NCBI RefSeq assembly: GCF_030734285.1
Contig: NZ_CP132294.1
Coordinates: forward strand, 3,472,001-3,536,000
Length of the DNA stretch: 64,000 nucleotides
Direction: 5' to 3'
Source: Natronococcus sp. AD-5
Lineage (GTDB): Archaea; Halobacteriota; Halobacteria; Halobacteriales; Natrialbaceae
Each line of letters begins with the position of its first letter. Positions within the stretch are counted from its first letter, which is position 1. Under the pieces are notes generated by a model that had not been told where the DNA came from, made no database searches, and saw only the letters and a program-made list of their open reading frames with translations. The position numbers were made by a program, and so were the translations under genes. Positions 1 through 8,536 of the stretch are shown in pieces.

Positions 1-592
1 AGCGGCCGTCGCGCCCGTTCCGCACGAGTACCGCGACGTCGTCTACGCGCTCGCCGCTCGAGCCCGGGAGACGCTGTACGCGATCTACGTGTTGCAACTC
101 GCCACGTCGGTCGCCTCGCTGCTGATCGGCTACCCGCTGTTCTGGCTGCTGGGCTACGACATGGCCTTCACGCTCGCGCTGTTCGCCGCGATCTTGCAGT
201 TCGTGCCGATCATCGGGCCGAGCCTGCTCGTCGCGCCGATCGCGCTCTACCACGTCGCCGCGGGCGAACTCGCCGCGGCGGCGCTGGTCGGGGTCCTCGG
301 TATCGGGTTAGTTGCCTGGTTCCCCGACGTCGCCGTTCGACCGCGACTCGCCCGCCGCTCGGCCGGGCTGCCGGGCAGCCTCTACTTCGTCGGCTTCACC
401 GGCGGCCTCTTCACGCTCGGCGCGATCGGGATCGTCGTCGGCCCGCTGATCGTCGCGGTCTTCGTCGAGGCGGTCGACCTGCTGGCCGACGAGGTCAACG
501 GCGACGCGACGTTCGACGACCTCGCGGCGGCGGACCCCGACGCGCCGGCGGAGCCCGCCGAGGCGGAACCCGGCGGCTCGTCGGATGACTGA
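1..592 (+). CDS. AI-2E family transporter, C-terminal part
   Basis: The frame is open from the left edge (in frame from base 2), so the N-terminal half lies outside the window; about 196 residues remain. They show the repeated hydrophobic segments of the AI-2E exporter family (PF01594), including a Phe-Val-Pro-Ile-Ile-Gly-Pro helix turn and a final Gly-Pro-Leu-Ile-Val-Ala-Val-Phe helix, both typical of that family. An acidic, Pro/Ala-rich cytoplasmic tail of about 35 residues follows, as is common in haloarchaea. Family members are multi-pass membrane proteins; some export signal molecules, others act as Na+/H+ antiporters. Substrate cannot be told from the sequence. Confidence 0.8.
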   Translation, partial: AAVAPVPHEYRDVVYALAARARETLYAIYVLQLATSVASLLIGYPLFWLLGYDMAFTLALFAAILQFVPIIGPSLLVAPIALYHVAAGELAAAALVGVLGIGLVAWFPDVAVRPRLARRSAGLPGSLYFVGFTGGLFTLGAIGIVVGPLIVAVFVEAVDLLADEVNGDATFDDLAAADPDAPAEPAEAEPGGSSDD

Positions 593-664
593 CGCTCGAG
601 CCCGCGGCTCGTCCCCGACCTCCTCACCCGCCCACCTTTTCTTTCTGCTCGTCGTAGCGTTCGC

Positions 665-1246
665 ATGGCCAGTGGCCGAACGATCATCAACGCGATCATC
701 GGCGCCGTCGTCGGTATCGTCCTCTCGTTCATCCCGTTCTCGACGCTCATCGGCGGCGCCGTCGCGGGCTTTCTCGAGGGGCCGAACAAGCGCGACGGGG
801 CGCTCGTCGGCGCCCTCGCCGGCGCGATCACGTTCGTCCCGATCGCCGCCATCGCGATCCTCGCGCTCGGCGTCATCGGGTTCGGGATGGGCGTCGCCGC
901 CGCCCCGATCGAGGGATTCGCGTTCGTCGTGCTCGTGATCCTCGCGCTCGTGCTGTTCACGTTCCTCTACACCGTCGTCCTGTCGTTGCTCGGCGGCTAC
1001 CTCGGCGCCTACCTCGCGCGCGAGTATCCGGCCCAGCACGCGAAGACGCGGGAGACGATCGGAATGCGAAAGCGGAAGCCGGCTCCCGACGCCCGATCGC
1101 GATCGGAACCGCGGGAACGGGCCGACTCCGAGCGCGACGGGCCGGCGCTGCCGAACGAACGGAATCTCGAGGAACGGTCCGAACCGGAGCGATCGGATCC
1201 GCTGCGCTGGCACGAGGAACAGGAGGGCGACGAACGAAACGAATAG
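665..1246 (+). CDS. DUF5518-type membrane protein with charged tail
   Basis: 193 residues. The first 130 residues form about four hydrophobic segments with the Gly-rich pattern (GAVAGFLEGP, GALAGAI) of the haloarchaeal DUF5518 membrane family; function unknown. The last 60 residues form a highly charged Arg/Glu-rich cytoplasmic tail unlike the body, which may be a linker or a lineage-specific extension. The ATG follows a short AT-richer stretch 73 nt after the preceding transporter. It ends 12 nt from the converging ABC permease gene. Family assignment is from pattern memory and is moderately sure. Confidence 0.75.
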   Translation: MASGRTIINAIIGAVVGIVLSFIPFSTLIGGAVAGFLEGPNKRDGALVGALAGAITFVPIAAIAILALGVIGFGMGVAAAPIEGFAFVVLVILALVLFTFLYTVVLSLLGGYLGAYLAREYPAQHAKTRETIGMRKRKPAPDARSRSEPRERADSERDGPALPNERNLEERSEPERSDPLRWHEEQEGDERNE

Positions 1247-1258
1247 TATCCCGCTTCG

Positions 1259-2551
1259 CTACTCGTACCGGAGCGCGTCGATCGGATCCGTCCGCGCCGC
1301 CCGCCAGGCCGGGTACAGCCCCGAGAGAATCCCGACGAGGATTCCGACCACGATCGCGAGGGCGACGTACTCGTAGGGGTAGACCAGCGGGATGTCGATG
1401 TACCACGCGCCCAGGTAGCCCGCGACGAGCCCGAGTGCCGTCCCCAGGACGGCGCCGATGACGCCCAGAATCACCGCCTCCGTGAGAAAGAGACCGAGCA
1501 CGTCCCGGTTCTGCGCGCCGACCGCTTTCATGATCCCGATCTCGCGGGTGCGCTCGGTGACGCTGACGAGCATGATGTTCGCGATCCCGATCGAGCCGAC
1601 CAGCAGGGAGATGGCGGCGATGCCGACGATGAAGTTCTGGAGGAGATCGAGGACGTCCTGGAGCTGCTGGAGCAACTCCGTGCTCGTCTGGAACGTCACC
1701 TCGAGGTCGTCGTCGAGGAACTCGCTCGCGTCGGATGCGTCGCTCTCGAGGTACGCGACGGCGCTCTCGCGGGCGGCGTCGACGTCCGCCTCGTTCGCGG
1801 ACTCCGCCTCGACGATGATGGCGATGAACCGAGCGTCGCCCTCGTCTCCGCCGTTCGCCCCGGCACCGCCTTCGCCGCCGTCACCGATTCCGAACCCGGC
1901 CGCCTGCTCGACGTAGTACGGATCCGTCGGCACGTAGATCCGCGGCGACGATTCGAACCCCTCGAACGGACTCAATCCCTCGGAGCGGTCGGTGATGCCG
2001 ACGACTTCGACCGTCGTCCGCTCGCCGCCGATGATCGTGATCGCGAGCTCGTCGCCGACGGTGACGTCCTCCTCGAACTGCTCCGCGGCCGCGGGGTTGA
2101 TCACCGCCTCGCGTTCGCCCATCTCGAACTGCCTGCCCTCCGCGAGTCGCTCCTCGCGGATGTACGACGGACCGGACGCGATCAGTCCGTCGCCCTGAGC
2201 GATCTCCTCGTCGCCGTTCGACACCGACTGGCTCTGGATGGGCGCGTAGCCGTAGGCCGCCTCTACATCCTCGAGTTCTTCGACCTCCTCGAGATCGTCC
2301 TGACTGAATATCGGTTGCGCGCCCGCCAGCGGTCCGCCCTCGGTGTCCGGGTCGGCGGCCCAGCCGTAGACGTTGCGCTGGTCGTCCGGACTGATGTCGC
2401 CGATGATCCCCGCCTGCAGGCTCGCCCCGAGCGTGACGAAGGCGATCACCGCCGCGATGCCGATCACGACGCCGAGCGTCGTCAGCGCCGAGCGAAGCTC
2501 GTGGCTGCGGATCGACCGCCAGGCCAGGCGCAGGCTCGCGCGCGGGCGCAT
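1259..2551 (-). CDS. ABC transporter permease, MacB/FtsX type
   Basis: 430 residues. One N-terminal transmembrane helix (about residues 22-45) is followed by a large extracytoplasmic domain (MacB-PCD-like, about 50-290) rich in Asp/Glu/Gly, then three C-terminal helices of the FtsX fold (about 300-420) containing the family's Glu-Arg-Thr-Arg-Glu-Ile-Gly coupling motif. This is the layout of MacB/LolC-type mechanotransmission permeases rather than of importers. Its start overlaps the stop of the upstream ATPase gene (ATGA), so the two are one operon and form one transporter. Substrate (antimicrobial, lipoprotein or other exported factor) is unknown. Confidence 0.9.
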   Translation of the reverse strand: MRPRASLRLAWRSIRSHELRSALTTLGVVIGIAAVIAFVTLGASLQAGIIGDISPDDQRNVYGWAADPDTEGGPLAGAQPIFSQDDLEEVEELEDVEAAYGYAPIQSQSVSNGDEEIAQGDGLIASGPSYIREERLAEGRQFEMGEREAVINPAAAEQFEEDVTVGDELAITIIGGERTTVEVVGITDRSEGLSPFEGFESSPRIYVPTDPYYVEQAAGFGIGDGGEGGAGANGGDEGDARFIAIIVEAESANEADVDAARESAVAYLESDASDASEFLDDDLEVTFQTSTELLQQLQDVLDLLQNFIVGIAAISLLVGSIGIANIMLVSVTERTREIGIMKAVGAQNRDVLGLFLTEAVILGVIGAVLGTALGLVAGYLGAWYIDIPLVYPYEYVALAIVVGILVGILSGLYPAWRAARTDPIDALRYE

Positions 2552-3291
2552 CAGCGGTTCGCCCCGTTGCCGCCCGCACGGTCGAGATTACCGGTCGCGC
2601 CGTCGAGTTCCTCGACGCGTTCGATCTTCCCGTCGAGCAGGTGGACGATCCGCTCTGCGCGCTCGGCGACGTGGGGCTCGTGCGTGACGACGACCATCGT
2701 CGTGCCGGCGTCGTGAAACTCGCCGAAGAGGTCGAGCACCTCGGCCTCCGTCCCGGTATCTAAGTTTCCGGAGGGCTCGTCGGCCAGCACGATCGCCGGA
2801 TCGTTCACCAGCGCTCGCGCGAGCGCGACCCGCTGGCGCTGGCCGCCGGAGAGCTCGTTCGGCCGGTGGTCGGCCCGGTCGCCGAGGCCGACCCGCTCGA
2901 GCAACTCCCGCGCCCGCTCGCGGCGCTCGGCCCGGTCGACGCCCTGGAACAGCTGCGGAAGCGCGACGTTCTCGAGCGCGGTCAGCCGCGGCATGAGGTT
3001 GAAGGTCTGGAAGACGAAGCCGACCTCGGTCCCGCGGAGGCGGGTCCGTTCGCGCTCGCCGAGGCTCCCGACGTCGCGGTCGCCGATCGATACCACCCCC
3101 TCGGAGGGCGTATCGAGACAGCCGACGAGATTCATCAGCGTCGACTTACCCGACCCGCTCGGACCCATGATCGCCGTGTACGATCCGCGAGGGATCTCGA
3201 GCGAGACGCCGTCGAGCGCGTGGACGGGCTCGCCGACGCGGTAGGTCTTGCGGACGTTCGAGAGCGAGACCGCCGTGTCGGTGGTCGCCAT
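2551..3291 (-). CDS. ABC transporter ATP-binding protein, LolD/MacB type
   Basis: 246 residues. Walker A GPSGSGKST near residue 43, Q-loop in VGFVFQTFNLMPRLTA, signature LSGGQRQRVALARAL and Walker B IVLADEPSGNLD are all intact, followed by the H-loop VVVTHEP. The spacing and the EPSGNLD box are typical of the LolD/FtsE/MacB class that works with FtsX-type permeases. It is upstream of and translationally coupled to the permease. A roughly 20-residue Asn/Gly/Arg tail follows the ATPase core. Confidence 0.93.
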   Translation of the reverse strand: MATTDTAVSLSNVRKTYRVGEPVHALDGVSLEIPRGSYTAIMGPSGSGKSTLMNLVGCLDTPSEGVVSIGDRDVGSLGERERTRLRGTEVGFVFQTFNLMPRLTALENVALPQLFQGVDRAERRERARELLERVGLGDRADHRPNELSGGQRQRVALARALVNDPAIVLADEPSGNLDTGTEAEVLDLFGEFHDAGTTMVVVTHEPHVAERAERIVHLLDGKIERVEELDGATGNLDRAGGNGANR

Positions 3292-3880
3292 GGGGTCCCG
3301 TCTACGGAACCGACGAAAAAGATTCGTGAGCGAAAGCGCTCGCTCGAACTGACGGACCGCCCCGTTACGACGGTCGGCGGCGCGCTGGCCGCGGAGCCAC
3401 GCTCGAGGCGTCGAATTCGGAGCAACGAGGGTGCGGGCTGAGACCTCTGCTGGACGGTTGTGACGTCTGACGGCCGTAACTCACCATCGTGGCCCCAGCC
3501 GGTTCACAGTTCCCTCGAGTACGACAAGTATCTTTCCTTCAATACGTGTTCCACCGTACAAAATACGCGATTCGGCTCGATATACTCGAGTCGCGCCGCC
3601 GCGTTTACGCGGCGCCGGCGAGCGTTTGCCCCGACCGATACCGAAACGAACGTCTCACGCAGTGAAAACGGACCGATAGTACAAATCCGATGGCGTCGAA
3701 CACCGAGACGGCCATGGGGGATGGCCAGCAGGGAATACAGCCAGCCGCACGCGTGGCGTGCGAATCAGTACTTTCTTGCCGGACCCGTCGGACCGCTCGA
3801 GCGCGCCGCTCGTCGACTCCGGATCGCCGGTTCGCGATACGACTGCAACGCTTTTCCCACCGGGGTTCGCTTCACGACGT
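3292..3880. other. 589-nt intergenic region, no gene seen
   Basis: This gap lies between the divergent ABC ATPase and rpiA genes. Reading frames in it have arginine/serine-rich, shadow-like products and no recognisable family. A short perfect inverted repeat (gccgcg, loop ttta, cgcggc) lies at 3598-3613, and AT-richer patches around 3520-3590 could hold promoters. No RNA gene was recognised. Confidence 0.6.
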
Positions 3881-4588
3881 ATGAAGACCGAAGGAGGATC
3901 CGACGCGGCGAAGCGACGCGCGGGCGAACGCGCGGCCGAAGAGGTCGAGGACGGGTCCGTCGTCGGACTCGGAACCGGGTCGACGACGGCCGCCGCGATC
4001 GAGGCGATCGGACGGGCCGTCGACGACGGACTCGACGTGCGCGGGATCCCAACCTCCTTTCAGTCCCGCCGGCTGGCCCTCGAGGTCGGCATCCCGCTGA
4101 CGACGCTCGACGCGGTAGAGCGCGTCGACCTCGCGATCGACGGCGCCGACCAGGTCGTCGACGACGCCGACGCGGCCGCGTTCGGCGCCCTCATCAAGGG
4201 CGGCGGCGCGGCACACGCGCGCGAGAAGTTCGTCGACGCGACGGCCGACCGGTTCGTCGTCGTCGCCGACCCGTCCAAGCTGACCGACCGGCTCGAGCGC
4301 CCGGTTCCGATCGAAGTCCTCCCCGACGCGCACACCGTCGTCGCCGACCGCGTCACCGACCTCGGCGGCGAACCGACGCTGCGAAACGCCGAAGGGAAGG
4401 ACGGCCCCGTCGTGACCGACAACGGAAACCTGGTGCTCGACTGCGAGTTCGGCGCGATCGACGATCCCGAGACGCTGGCGACCCGACTCTCGAGCGTCCC
4501 GGGAGTCGTCGAACACGGCATCTTCGTCGATCTGGCGGACGCGACGTACGTCGGAACGGACGACGGGGTCGAGGAACGCCGGTACTGA
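3881..4588 (+). CDS. rpiA: Ribose-5-phosphate isomerase A
   Basis: 235 residues, normal for the family. RpiA interconverts ribose 5-phosphate and ribulose 5-phosphate; in archaea it feeds nucleotide and aromatic amino-acid synthesis. The phosphate-binding GLGTGSTTAAAI loop (near residue 24), the DGADQV box, the KGGGAAHAREKFVD segment carrying catalytic Lys/Glu, and the D-P-S-K motif are present in order. The ATG at 3881 is chosen because homology starts there; frame-open codons upstream encode nothing conserved. It stands alone, converging with the next gene after 16 nt. Confidence 0.95.
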   Translation: MKTEGGSDAAKRRAGERAAEEVEDGSVVGLGTGSTTAAAIEAIGRAVDDGLDVRGIPTSFQSRRLALEVGIPLTTLDAVERVDLAIDGADQVVDDADAAAFGALIKGGGAAHAREKFVDATADRFVVVADPSKLTDRLERPVPIEVLPDAHTVVADRVTDLGGEPTLRNAEGKDGPVVTDNGNLVLDCEFGAIDDPETLATRLSSVPGVVEHGIFVDLADATYVGTDDGVEERRY

Positions 4589-4604
4589 GCGCGTCCGCGA
4601 CGGC

Positions 4605-5021
4605 TCAGTTCCGAGCGCGCTCTGTGCCCTCCGCCGCGTCGCCACCGAACACCGAGAGCGAGACGACGATCAGGTAGAGCACGCCCAGGAGACGGGCCGC
4701 GGGCTTGATCCACGGTTTCAACTCGAGGTCGTCGACGTTCTCGTAGACCAGCCACTGGCTCAGTTCGATGATCGGCCGCGGCAGGACCACCAGTATCACC
4801 CCGGCGAGCCCGAGCAGGGTGCTGACGATCGTCGATCCCGACTCCCGGCGGGCGAGCAACCAGACGAACGCGGCGCCCTCGATCCGGGCGCCGTGGAGGG
4901 CCCAGGGCCGCAGGTTCGCTTCCTCGGGGTTCTCGAGCCCGATCCGCTCGCACGCGTCGATGACCGGTTGTGGCTTCGCGATTTCGAAGAGGCCGAAGCC
5001 GATCAGCAGTTTGCGCAACAT
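4605..5021 (-). CDS. Small membrane protein of unknown function
   Basis: 138 residues from the ATG at 5021; an upstream in-frame start exists but adds only a charged, non-conserved stretch. There is a short N-terminal region (MLRKLLIGFGLFEI), then two or three hydrophobic segments around residues 50-70 and 110-130, separated by a polar stretch with a Pro-Arg-Pro-Ile turn. The function is not recognised. It is divergent from the IPP isomerase gene, with about 128 nt between the starts. Confidence 0.7.
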   Translation of the reverse strand: MLRKLLIGFGLFEIAKPQPVIDACERIGLENPEEANLRPWALHGARIEGAAFVWLLARRESGSTIVSTLLGLAGVILVVLPRPIIELSQWLVYENVDDLELKPWIKPAARLLGVLYLIVVSLSVFGGDAAEGTERARN

Positions 5022-5149
5022 GTCCGCTCCCGCTGTTCGCGGGGAACCGTCAAAAAATCGATCCCGGCGTTCGATCGCCCCGGTAACCGCGAGCCGCAAC
5101 GGACACCTTTTCAATACCTACGTTCCGTCTCTTCGATAGAGACGATTCG

Positions 5150-6211
5150 ATGCCCGAAACAGCCGACAGAAAGGACGACCACGTTCGAATCATCGAGGAA
5201 GAAGACGTCGAGACGGCGGGAACGGGATTCGCCGACGTCGATCTGATTCACGAGGCGCTCCCCGAACTCCACCGCGACGAGATCGACACGACGACGACCC
5301 TGTTCGGGTCCGAGGTGGCCGCGCCGATCGTCATCGAGAGCATGACCGGCGGACACCCGAACACGACGGCGCTCAACCGGGCGCTCGCCGAGGCCGCCCA
5401 GCGAACGAACGTCGCGATGGGCGTCGGCAGCCAGCGCGCCGGCCTCGAACTCGACGACGAGGACGTACTCGAGTCCTACACGGTCGTCCGCGACGTCGCG
5501 CCCGACGTGGTCCTCTACGGGAACGTCGGGGCCGCACAGCTGCTCGAGTACGACCTCGAGGCCGTCGAGGAGGCGGTGGAGATGATCGACGCCGACGCGA
5601 TGGCGATCCACCTGAACTTCCTCCAGGAGGCGGTCCAGCCGGAGGGCGACGTCGACGCCCGCGGCTGTCTCGCCGAGATCGAACGCGTCGCCGGCGGCCT
5701 CTCGGTGCCGGTCGTCGTCAAGGAAACCGGAAACGGTATCTCGCGGGAAACGGCACGGCGACTCGCCGACGCCGGCGCGGACGCCATCGACGTCGCGGGC
5801 AAGGGCGGAACGACGTGGTCGGGGATCGAGTCCTACCGGGCGGCTGCGGTCGGCGACGACAGGCGCGAGCAGGTCGGTCAGCTGTTCCGCGCGTGGGGGA
5901 TTCCGACCGCCGCGAGTACGCTCGAGGCCACCGCGGTCCACGACCGCGTGATCGCCAGCGGGGGCGTCCGCTCCGGGCTCGACGTCGCGAAGGCCGTCGC
6001 GCTCGGCGCACGCGCCGGCGGTCTCGCGAAGCCGTTTCTCCGGCCGGCGGGGCGGGGCGCCGACGCGGTCGCCGAACTGATCGAGACGCTCACGCTCGAA
6101 CTCACGACGGCGATGTTCGTCACCGGTTCGGGTTCGATCGACGAACTCCGGGACGCCCAGTACGTGGTCTCCGGGCAGACGAAGGAGTACCTCGAGCAGC
6201 GTCGCCGCTAG
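5150..6211 (+). CDS. fni: Isopentenyl-diphosphate delta-isomerase, type 2
   Basis: 353 residues. This FMN- and NAD(P)H-dependent enzyme interconverts IPP and DMAPP for isoprenoid lipids, carotenoids and quinones. Seen in order are ESMTGGHP near residue 63, [10 protein letters not shown] near 105, [16 protein letters not shown] near 155, [11 protein letters not shown] near 190, VAGKGGTTW near 217 and the phosphate-binding [10 protein letters not shown] near 270, all marks of Fni rather than the type 1 Nudix enzyme. It is a single-gene unit. Confidence 0.96.
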   Translation: MPETADRKDDHVRIIEEEDVETAGTGFADVDLIHEALPELHRDEIDTTTTLFGSEVAAPIVIESMTGGHPNTTALNRALAEAAQRTNVAMGVGSQRAGLELDDEDVLESYTVVRDVAPDVVLYGNVGAAQLLEYDLEAVEEAVEMIDADAMAIHLNFLQEAVQPEGDVDARGCLAEIERVAGGLSVPVVVKETGNGISRETARRLADAGADAIDVAGKGGTTWSGIESYRAAAVGDDRREQVGQLFRAWGIPTAASTLEATAVHDRVIASGGVRSGLDVAKAVALGARAGGLAKPFLRPAGRGADAVAELIETLTLELTTAMFVTGSGSIDELRDAQYVVSGQTKEYLEQRRR

Positions 6212-6350
6212 CGCGATCACCCGTTTTCGGCACTCCGCAGCGGAGAGCCGGTGCTATCCGCGGTGGTCGCCTCGGTGACCGGTACGCGCCGGGTTCCAGT
6301 CGCGACTATCCTATCGATGCGTCGATAAAAATCGGTTCGAGCGGCGCGCC

Positions 6351-6518
6351 TTACAGGTCGCGAGGCTGGACCGTCTTGCGGTCGTTGGCCTCGGCGCGGC
6401 GGGCGGCGTCGTCGAGGAGCTGATCGACTTCCTCGTCGAGTGCGTCGTAGAAGTCCGAAGCGACGTTCTTGTCATCGAGCGCTTCCTTCACAGCAGCTTT
6501 GACGATAAGGTCTGCCAT
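6351..6518 (-). CDS. DUF1931 histone-fold protein
   Basis: 55 residues from the ATG at 6518. The sequence (start MADLIVKAAVKEAL, end RKTVQPRDL) matches the DUF1931 family, a single histone-fold handshake motif related to archaeal histones: a short helix, a long central helix with DALDEEVDQLLDDAARRAE, then the R-K-T-V-x-P-R-D loop-strand seen in true histones. It probably dimerises and may bind DNA, but this family is not a proven nucleosome histone. The TATA-like box just upstream implies a leaderless transcript. Confidence 0.9.
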   Translation of the reverse strand: MADLIVKAAVKEALDDKNVASDFYDALDEEVDQLLDDAARRAEANDRKTVQPRDL

Positions 6519-6543
6519 ACGCTGTATCCGTTCCCGTTTCCCT

Positions 6544-6551
6544 ATTATAAG
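6544..6551 (-). promoter_or_regulatory. TATA-like box of the DUF1931 gene
   Basis: On the minus strand an AT-only core (cttataat) lies 26-33 nt upstream of the ATG at 6518. That spacing places the transcription start at or near the start codon, the usual haloarchaeal leaderless arrangement. Confidence 0.6.
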
Positions 6552-6783
6552 TGTTGTGCTTATCGCGCGGGATACCGGGGTTGCAGCGGTCAGTTCGCCT
6601 GTTTGGCGCCCCATTTTCACCGGAAAATATATGGTTGATGAACTCCGCGATCGGATTTTCTCCCGCTGGAACCGAAGAATCCGGCTCGCGCGCGGTCTGG
6701 GTCTGCTCGCGCGCGTTTCCGAAATCGATCCGACGATCGCGCTCGGTCGACGGATTCGAGTGCACCCGCCACCGAGAGCAGAT

Positions 6784-7542
6784 ATGCGCGAACTTCTCGA
6801 GGCCGTCGCAGACGGCTCGCTCTCGCCGACCGAGGCGGAAGCCGAACTCAGGGGCTACGTGACCGGGGACGCGGGCCGGTTCGACGCGGCCCGACAGCAG
6901 CGCCGCGGGATCCCGGAGGGGATCTTTGCGGCGGGCAAGTCCGCCGCACAGGTCGCCGCACTCGCCGAAACCGCACTCGAAACGACCGGTCGGGCGCTGA
7001 TCACCCGAGCCGACGACGAACACGCCGAGACGCTCGAGTCGACCCTACTCGAGTCGTTTCCCGACGCCACGCTCGAGCGCTGGAGTTCGACCGTGCTCGT
7101 TCGCACGGCCGACTACGAGCGACCGGCGCTCGACGCGACGGTCGGCATCGTCACCGCGGGAACCGTCGACGGACCGGTCGCCGACGAGGCCGCGGCCGTC
7201 TGCCGGGACGCCGGGGCGACGGTCGACCGCGTCGACGACGTCGGCGTCGCGGCGCTCGACCGGATGCTCGACCAGCTCGAGCGGCTCCGCGAGACGGACG
7301 TCCTGATCGTCGCCGCCGGCCGCGAGGGCGCTCTGCCGACGGTCGTCGCCGGACTCGTCGACACGCCGGTTATCGGGGTCCCGGTCTCGAGCGGCTACGG
7401 TCACGGCGGCGACGGCGAGGCGGCGCTTTCGGGAATGCTCCAGTCGTGTACGGTTCTGTCGGTCGTCAACGTCGACGCGGGATTCGTCGCGGGCGCGCAG
7501 GCGACGTTGATCGCGCGGGCGCTCGACGCAGCTCGAAACTAA
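6784..7542 (+). CDS. larB: Nickel pincer cofactor biosynthesis protein LarB
   Basis: 252 residues from the ATG at 6784, where homology begins (MRELLEAVADGSLSP). LarB carboxylates and hydrolyses nicotinic acid adenine dinucleotide in the first step of the nickel-pincer nucleotide cofactor. The C-terminal half is the PurE-like domain, with GIVTAGTVDGPVA around residue 120 and the substrate-pocket stretch GVPVSSGYGHGGDGEAAL near 200. The larC and larE genes that complete the pathway are not in this window. An in-frame extension upstream to 6469 overlaps the DUF1931 promoter and looks non-coding. Confidence 0.93.
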   Translation: MRELLEAVADGSLSPTEAEAELRGYVTGDAGRFDAARQQRRGIPEGIFAAGKSAAQVAALAETALETTGRALITRADDEHAETLESTLLESFPDATLERWSSTVLVRTADYERPALDATVGIVTAGTVDGPVADEAAAVCRDAGATVDRVDDVGVAALDRMLDQLERLRETDVLIVAAGREGALPTVVAGLVDTPVIGVPVSSGYGHGGDGEAALSGMLQSCTVLSVVNVDAGFVAGAQATLIARALDAARN

Positions 7543-7610
7543 CCCGATCGCCACCAGTTTACGGAAAAAATTCTTCCGATGATCGAAAGTGAAACGGCGT
7601 ATAGGCAAGA

Positions 7611-7617
7611 GTATTTA
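7611..7617 (+). promoter_or_regulatory. TATA-like box of the small zinc-finger gene
   Basis: The motif tatttat in an AT-rich 60-nt stretch lies 48-54 nt before the ATG at 7665. That leaves a leader of about 25 nt containing the hairpin at 7643-7656, an exception to the leaderless promoters elsewhere in this window. Confidence 0.5.
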
Positions 7618-7642
7618 TCTCTACGCCGGGTAGTTCCGGGTG

Positions 7643-7656
7643 CCGGCTTCGGCCGG
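7643..7656 (+). promoter_or_regulatory. UUCG-capped hairpin in 5' leader
   Basis: The repeat ccggc-ttcg-gccgg forms a perfect 5-bp stem capped by the very stable UUCG tetraloop. It ends 8 nt before the ATG of the zinc-finger gene. It could affect translation or transcript stability; its function is inferred from position only. Confidence 0.4.
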
Positions 7657-7664
7657 TGTGACCA

Positions 7665-7814
7665 ATGCCCAAGTGTGACCACTGCGACGCGCACGTGTCC
7701 GAACGCTTCGCACGCGTCTTCGCCGACGAGCACGGCGAAATCCACGCTTGCGTCAGCTGTTCGGCGAACGCCGGGATCGCGGAAGCCGCGAAGGAGCGCG
7801 CCCGCGGTTCCTGA
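7665..7814 (+). CDS. 49-residue zinc-finger protein
   Basis: The protein begins MPKCDHCDAHVSERFARVF and ends KERARGS. Cys4-x2-Cys7 and Cys29-x2-Cys32 make a four-cysteine zinc site, the layout of the many very small zinc-finger proteins of haloarchaea (DUF7563-like by memory, not checked). It has its own promoter and leader hairpin, and codon use is strongly G/C-ending. It probably binds a nucleic acid or a protein partner; the actual role is unknown. Confidence 0.75.
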   Translation: MPKCDHCDAHVSERFARVFADEHGEIHACVSCSANAGIAEAAKERARGS

Positions 7815-7916
7815 TCCGTTCGAGCACCGCCACTGAACACGAACCTGGACCCCGACCCTAGCCACCCAACCTGCGGACGAGACGCTTTTTACGGTGCGGT
7901 GCCGTACTGCCGCTCG

Positions 7917-8171
7917 ATGGCCGACGCAGAGCACGTCGTCTACGTTCTCGAGTGCGCCGACGGAACGCTGTATACGGGTTACACGACCGACCTGGAACGA
8001 CGCGTCGCCGAACACGACGCGGGCGAAGGCGCGAAGTACACCCGCGGTCGGACGCCGGTTGAAGTGTGCTATCAGGAAGGGTACGACTCGAAGTCTACGG
8101 CGATGTCCCGCGAGTACGAGATCAAGCAGCTCTCGCGGACACAGAAGGAACGATTAGTCGGACTCGAATGA
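7917..8171 (+). CDS. GIY-YIG nuclease-domain protein (UPF0213/YhbQ-like)
   Basis: 84 residues from the ATG at 7917. The motif occurs as [20 protein letters not shown] (V-Y-V then Y-T-G-Y), followed by Arg in [17 protein letters not shown] and a final E-Y-E-I-K-Q-L stretch with the catalytic Glu. That is the complete single-domain UPF0213 layout. Bacterial relatives cleave branched or nicked DNA in vitro; the archaeal role is not established. An in-frame ATG six codons upstream is possible but adds nothing conserved. Confidence 0.92.
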   Translation: MADAEHVVYVLECADGTLYTGYTTDLERRVAEHDAGEGAKYTRGRTPVEVCYQEGYDSKSTAMSREYEIKQLSRTQKERLVGLE

Positions 8172-8274
8172 GGTCGAAACGTCACGGATTGCGTTCGTTT
8201 TGGAGTCGCACTGGGTTCCGAGTCAACTAATCTGTTATGTAGGGCGTGCAGACCGAACTTTTCCCGTCTCGGGA

Positions 8275-8293
8275 TTCCGCGCTTCGCGCGGAA
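8275..8293. repeat. Perfect 8-bp inverted repeat
   Basis: The arms ttccgcgc and gcgcggaa are separated by a 3-nt ttc loop. Shape and composition (8-bp arms, 3-nt loop, gcgg/ccgc core) closely resemble the palindromes inside the element in the tspO pseudogene at 34241-34296. Confidence 0.7.
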
Positions 8294-8443
8294 CCTCTCG
8301 GCGCAAAAACTTCGATGAAAAAGGCCGCTCGCTCCCGATGGTCGCTCGCGGGTACAGCACTTTCGTCTCTCCCGCAGCGGTACCTCCTTGACCTGTACGG
8401 ACACGAATATGAATTTCACTGGCGACGGGGGTTTCCGCGTCTT

Positions 8444-8490
8444 CCCGGCCGATTCGTTCGGTCGCGTCGCTCCCTCACTCATCCCTCGCG
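8444..8490 (-). repeat. Dispersed intergenic repeat, copy A
   Basis: Read on the minus strand, this block contains gcgagggatgagtgaggg, then a segment ending in cgaatcggccggg. It matches about 42 of 47 positions of 34639-34685 on the plus strand. Both copies are intergenic and in opposite orientation. Confidence 0.65.
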
Positions 8491-8496
8491 CAGCGT

Positions 8497-8536
8497 TGGA
8501 CGACGGCTCGCACCTCGCTGCGCTCGCCGTCGTCCA
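8497..8536. repeat. 11-bp inverted repeat with 18-nt loop
   Basis: Left arm tggacgacggc (8497-8507) and right arm gccgtcgtcca (8526-8536) are perfect complements. The strong stem could act as an RNA hairpin or as one end of a mobile or repeat element. Confidence 0.65.
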
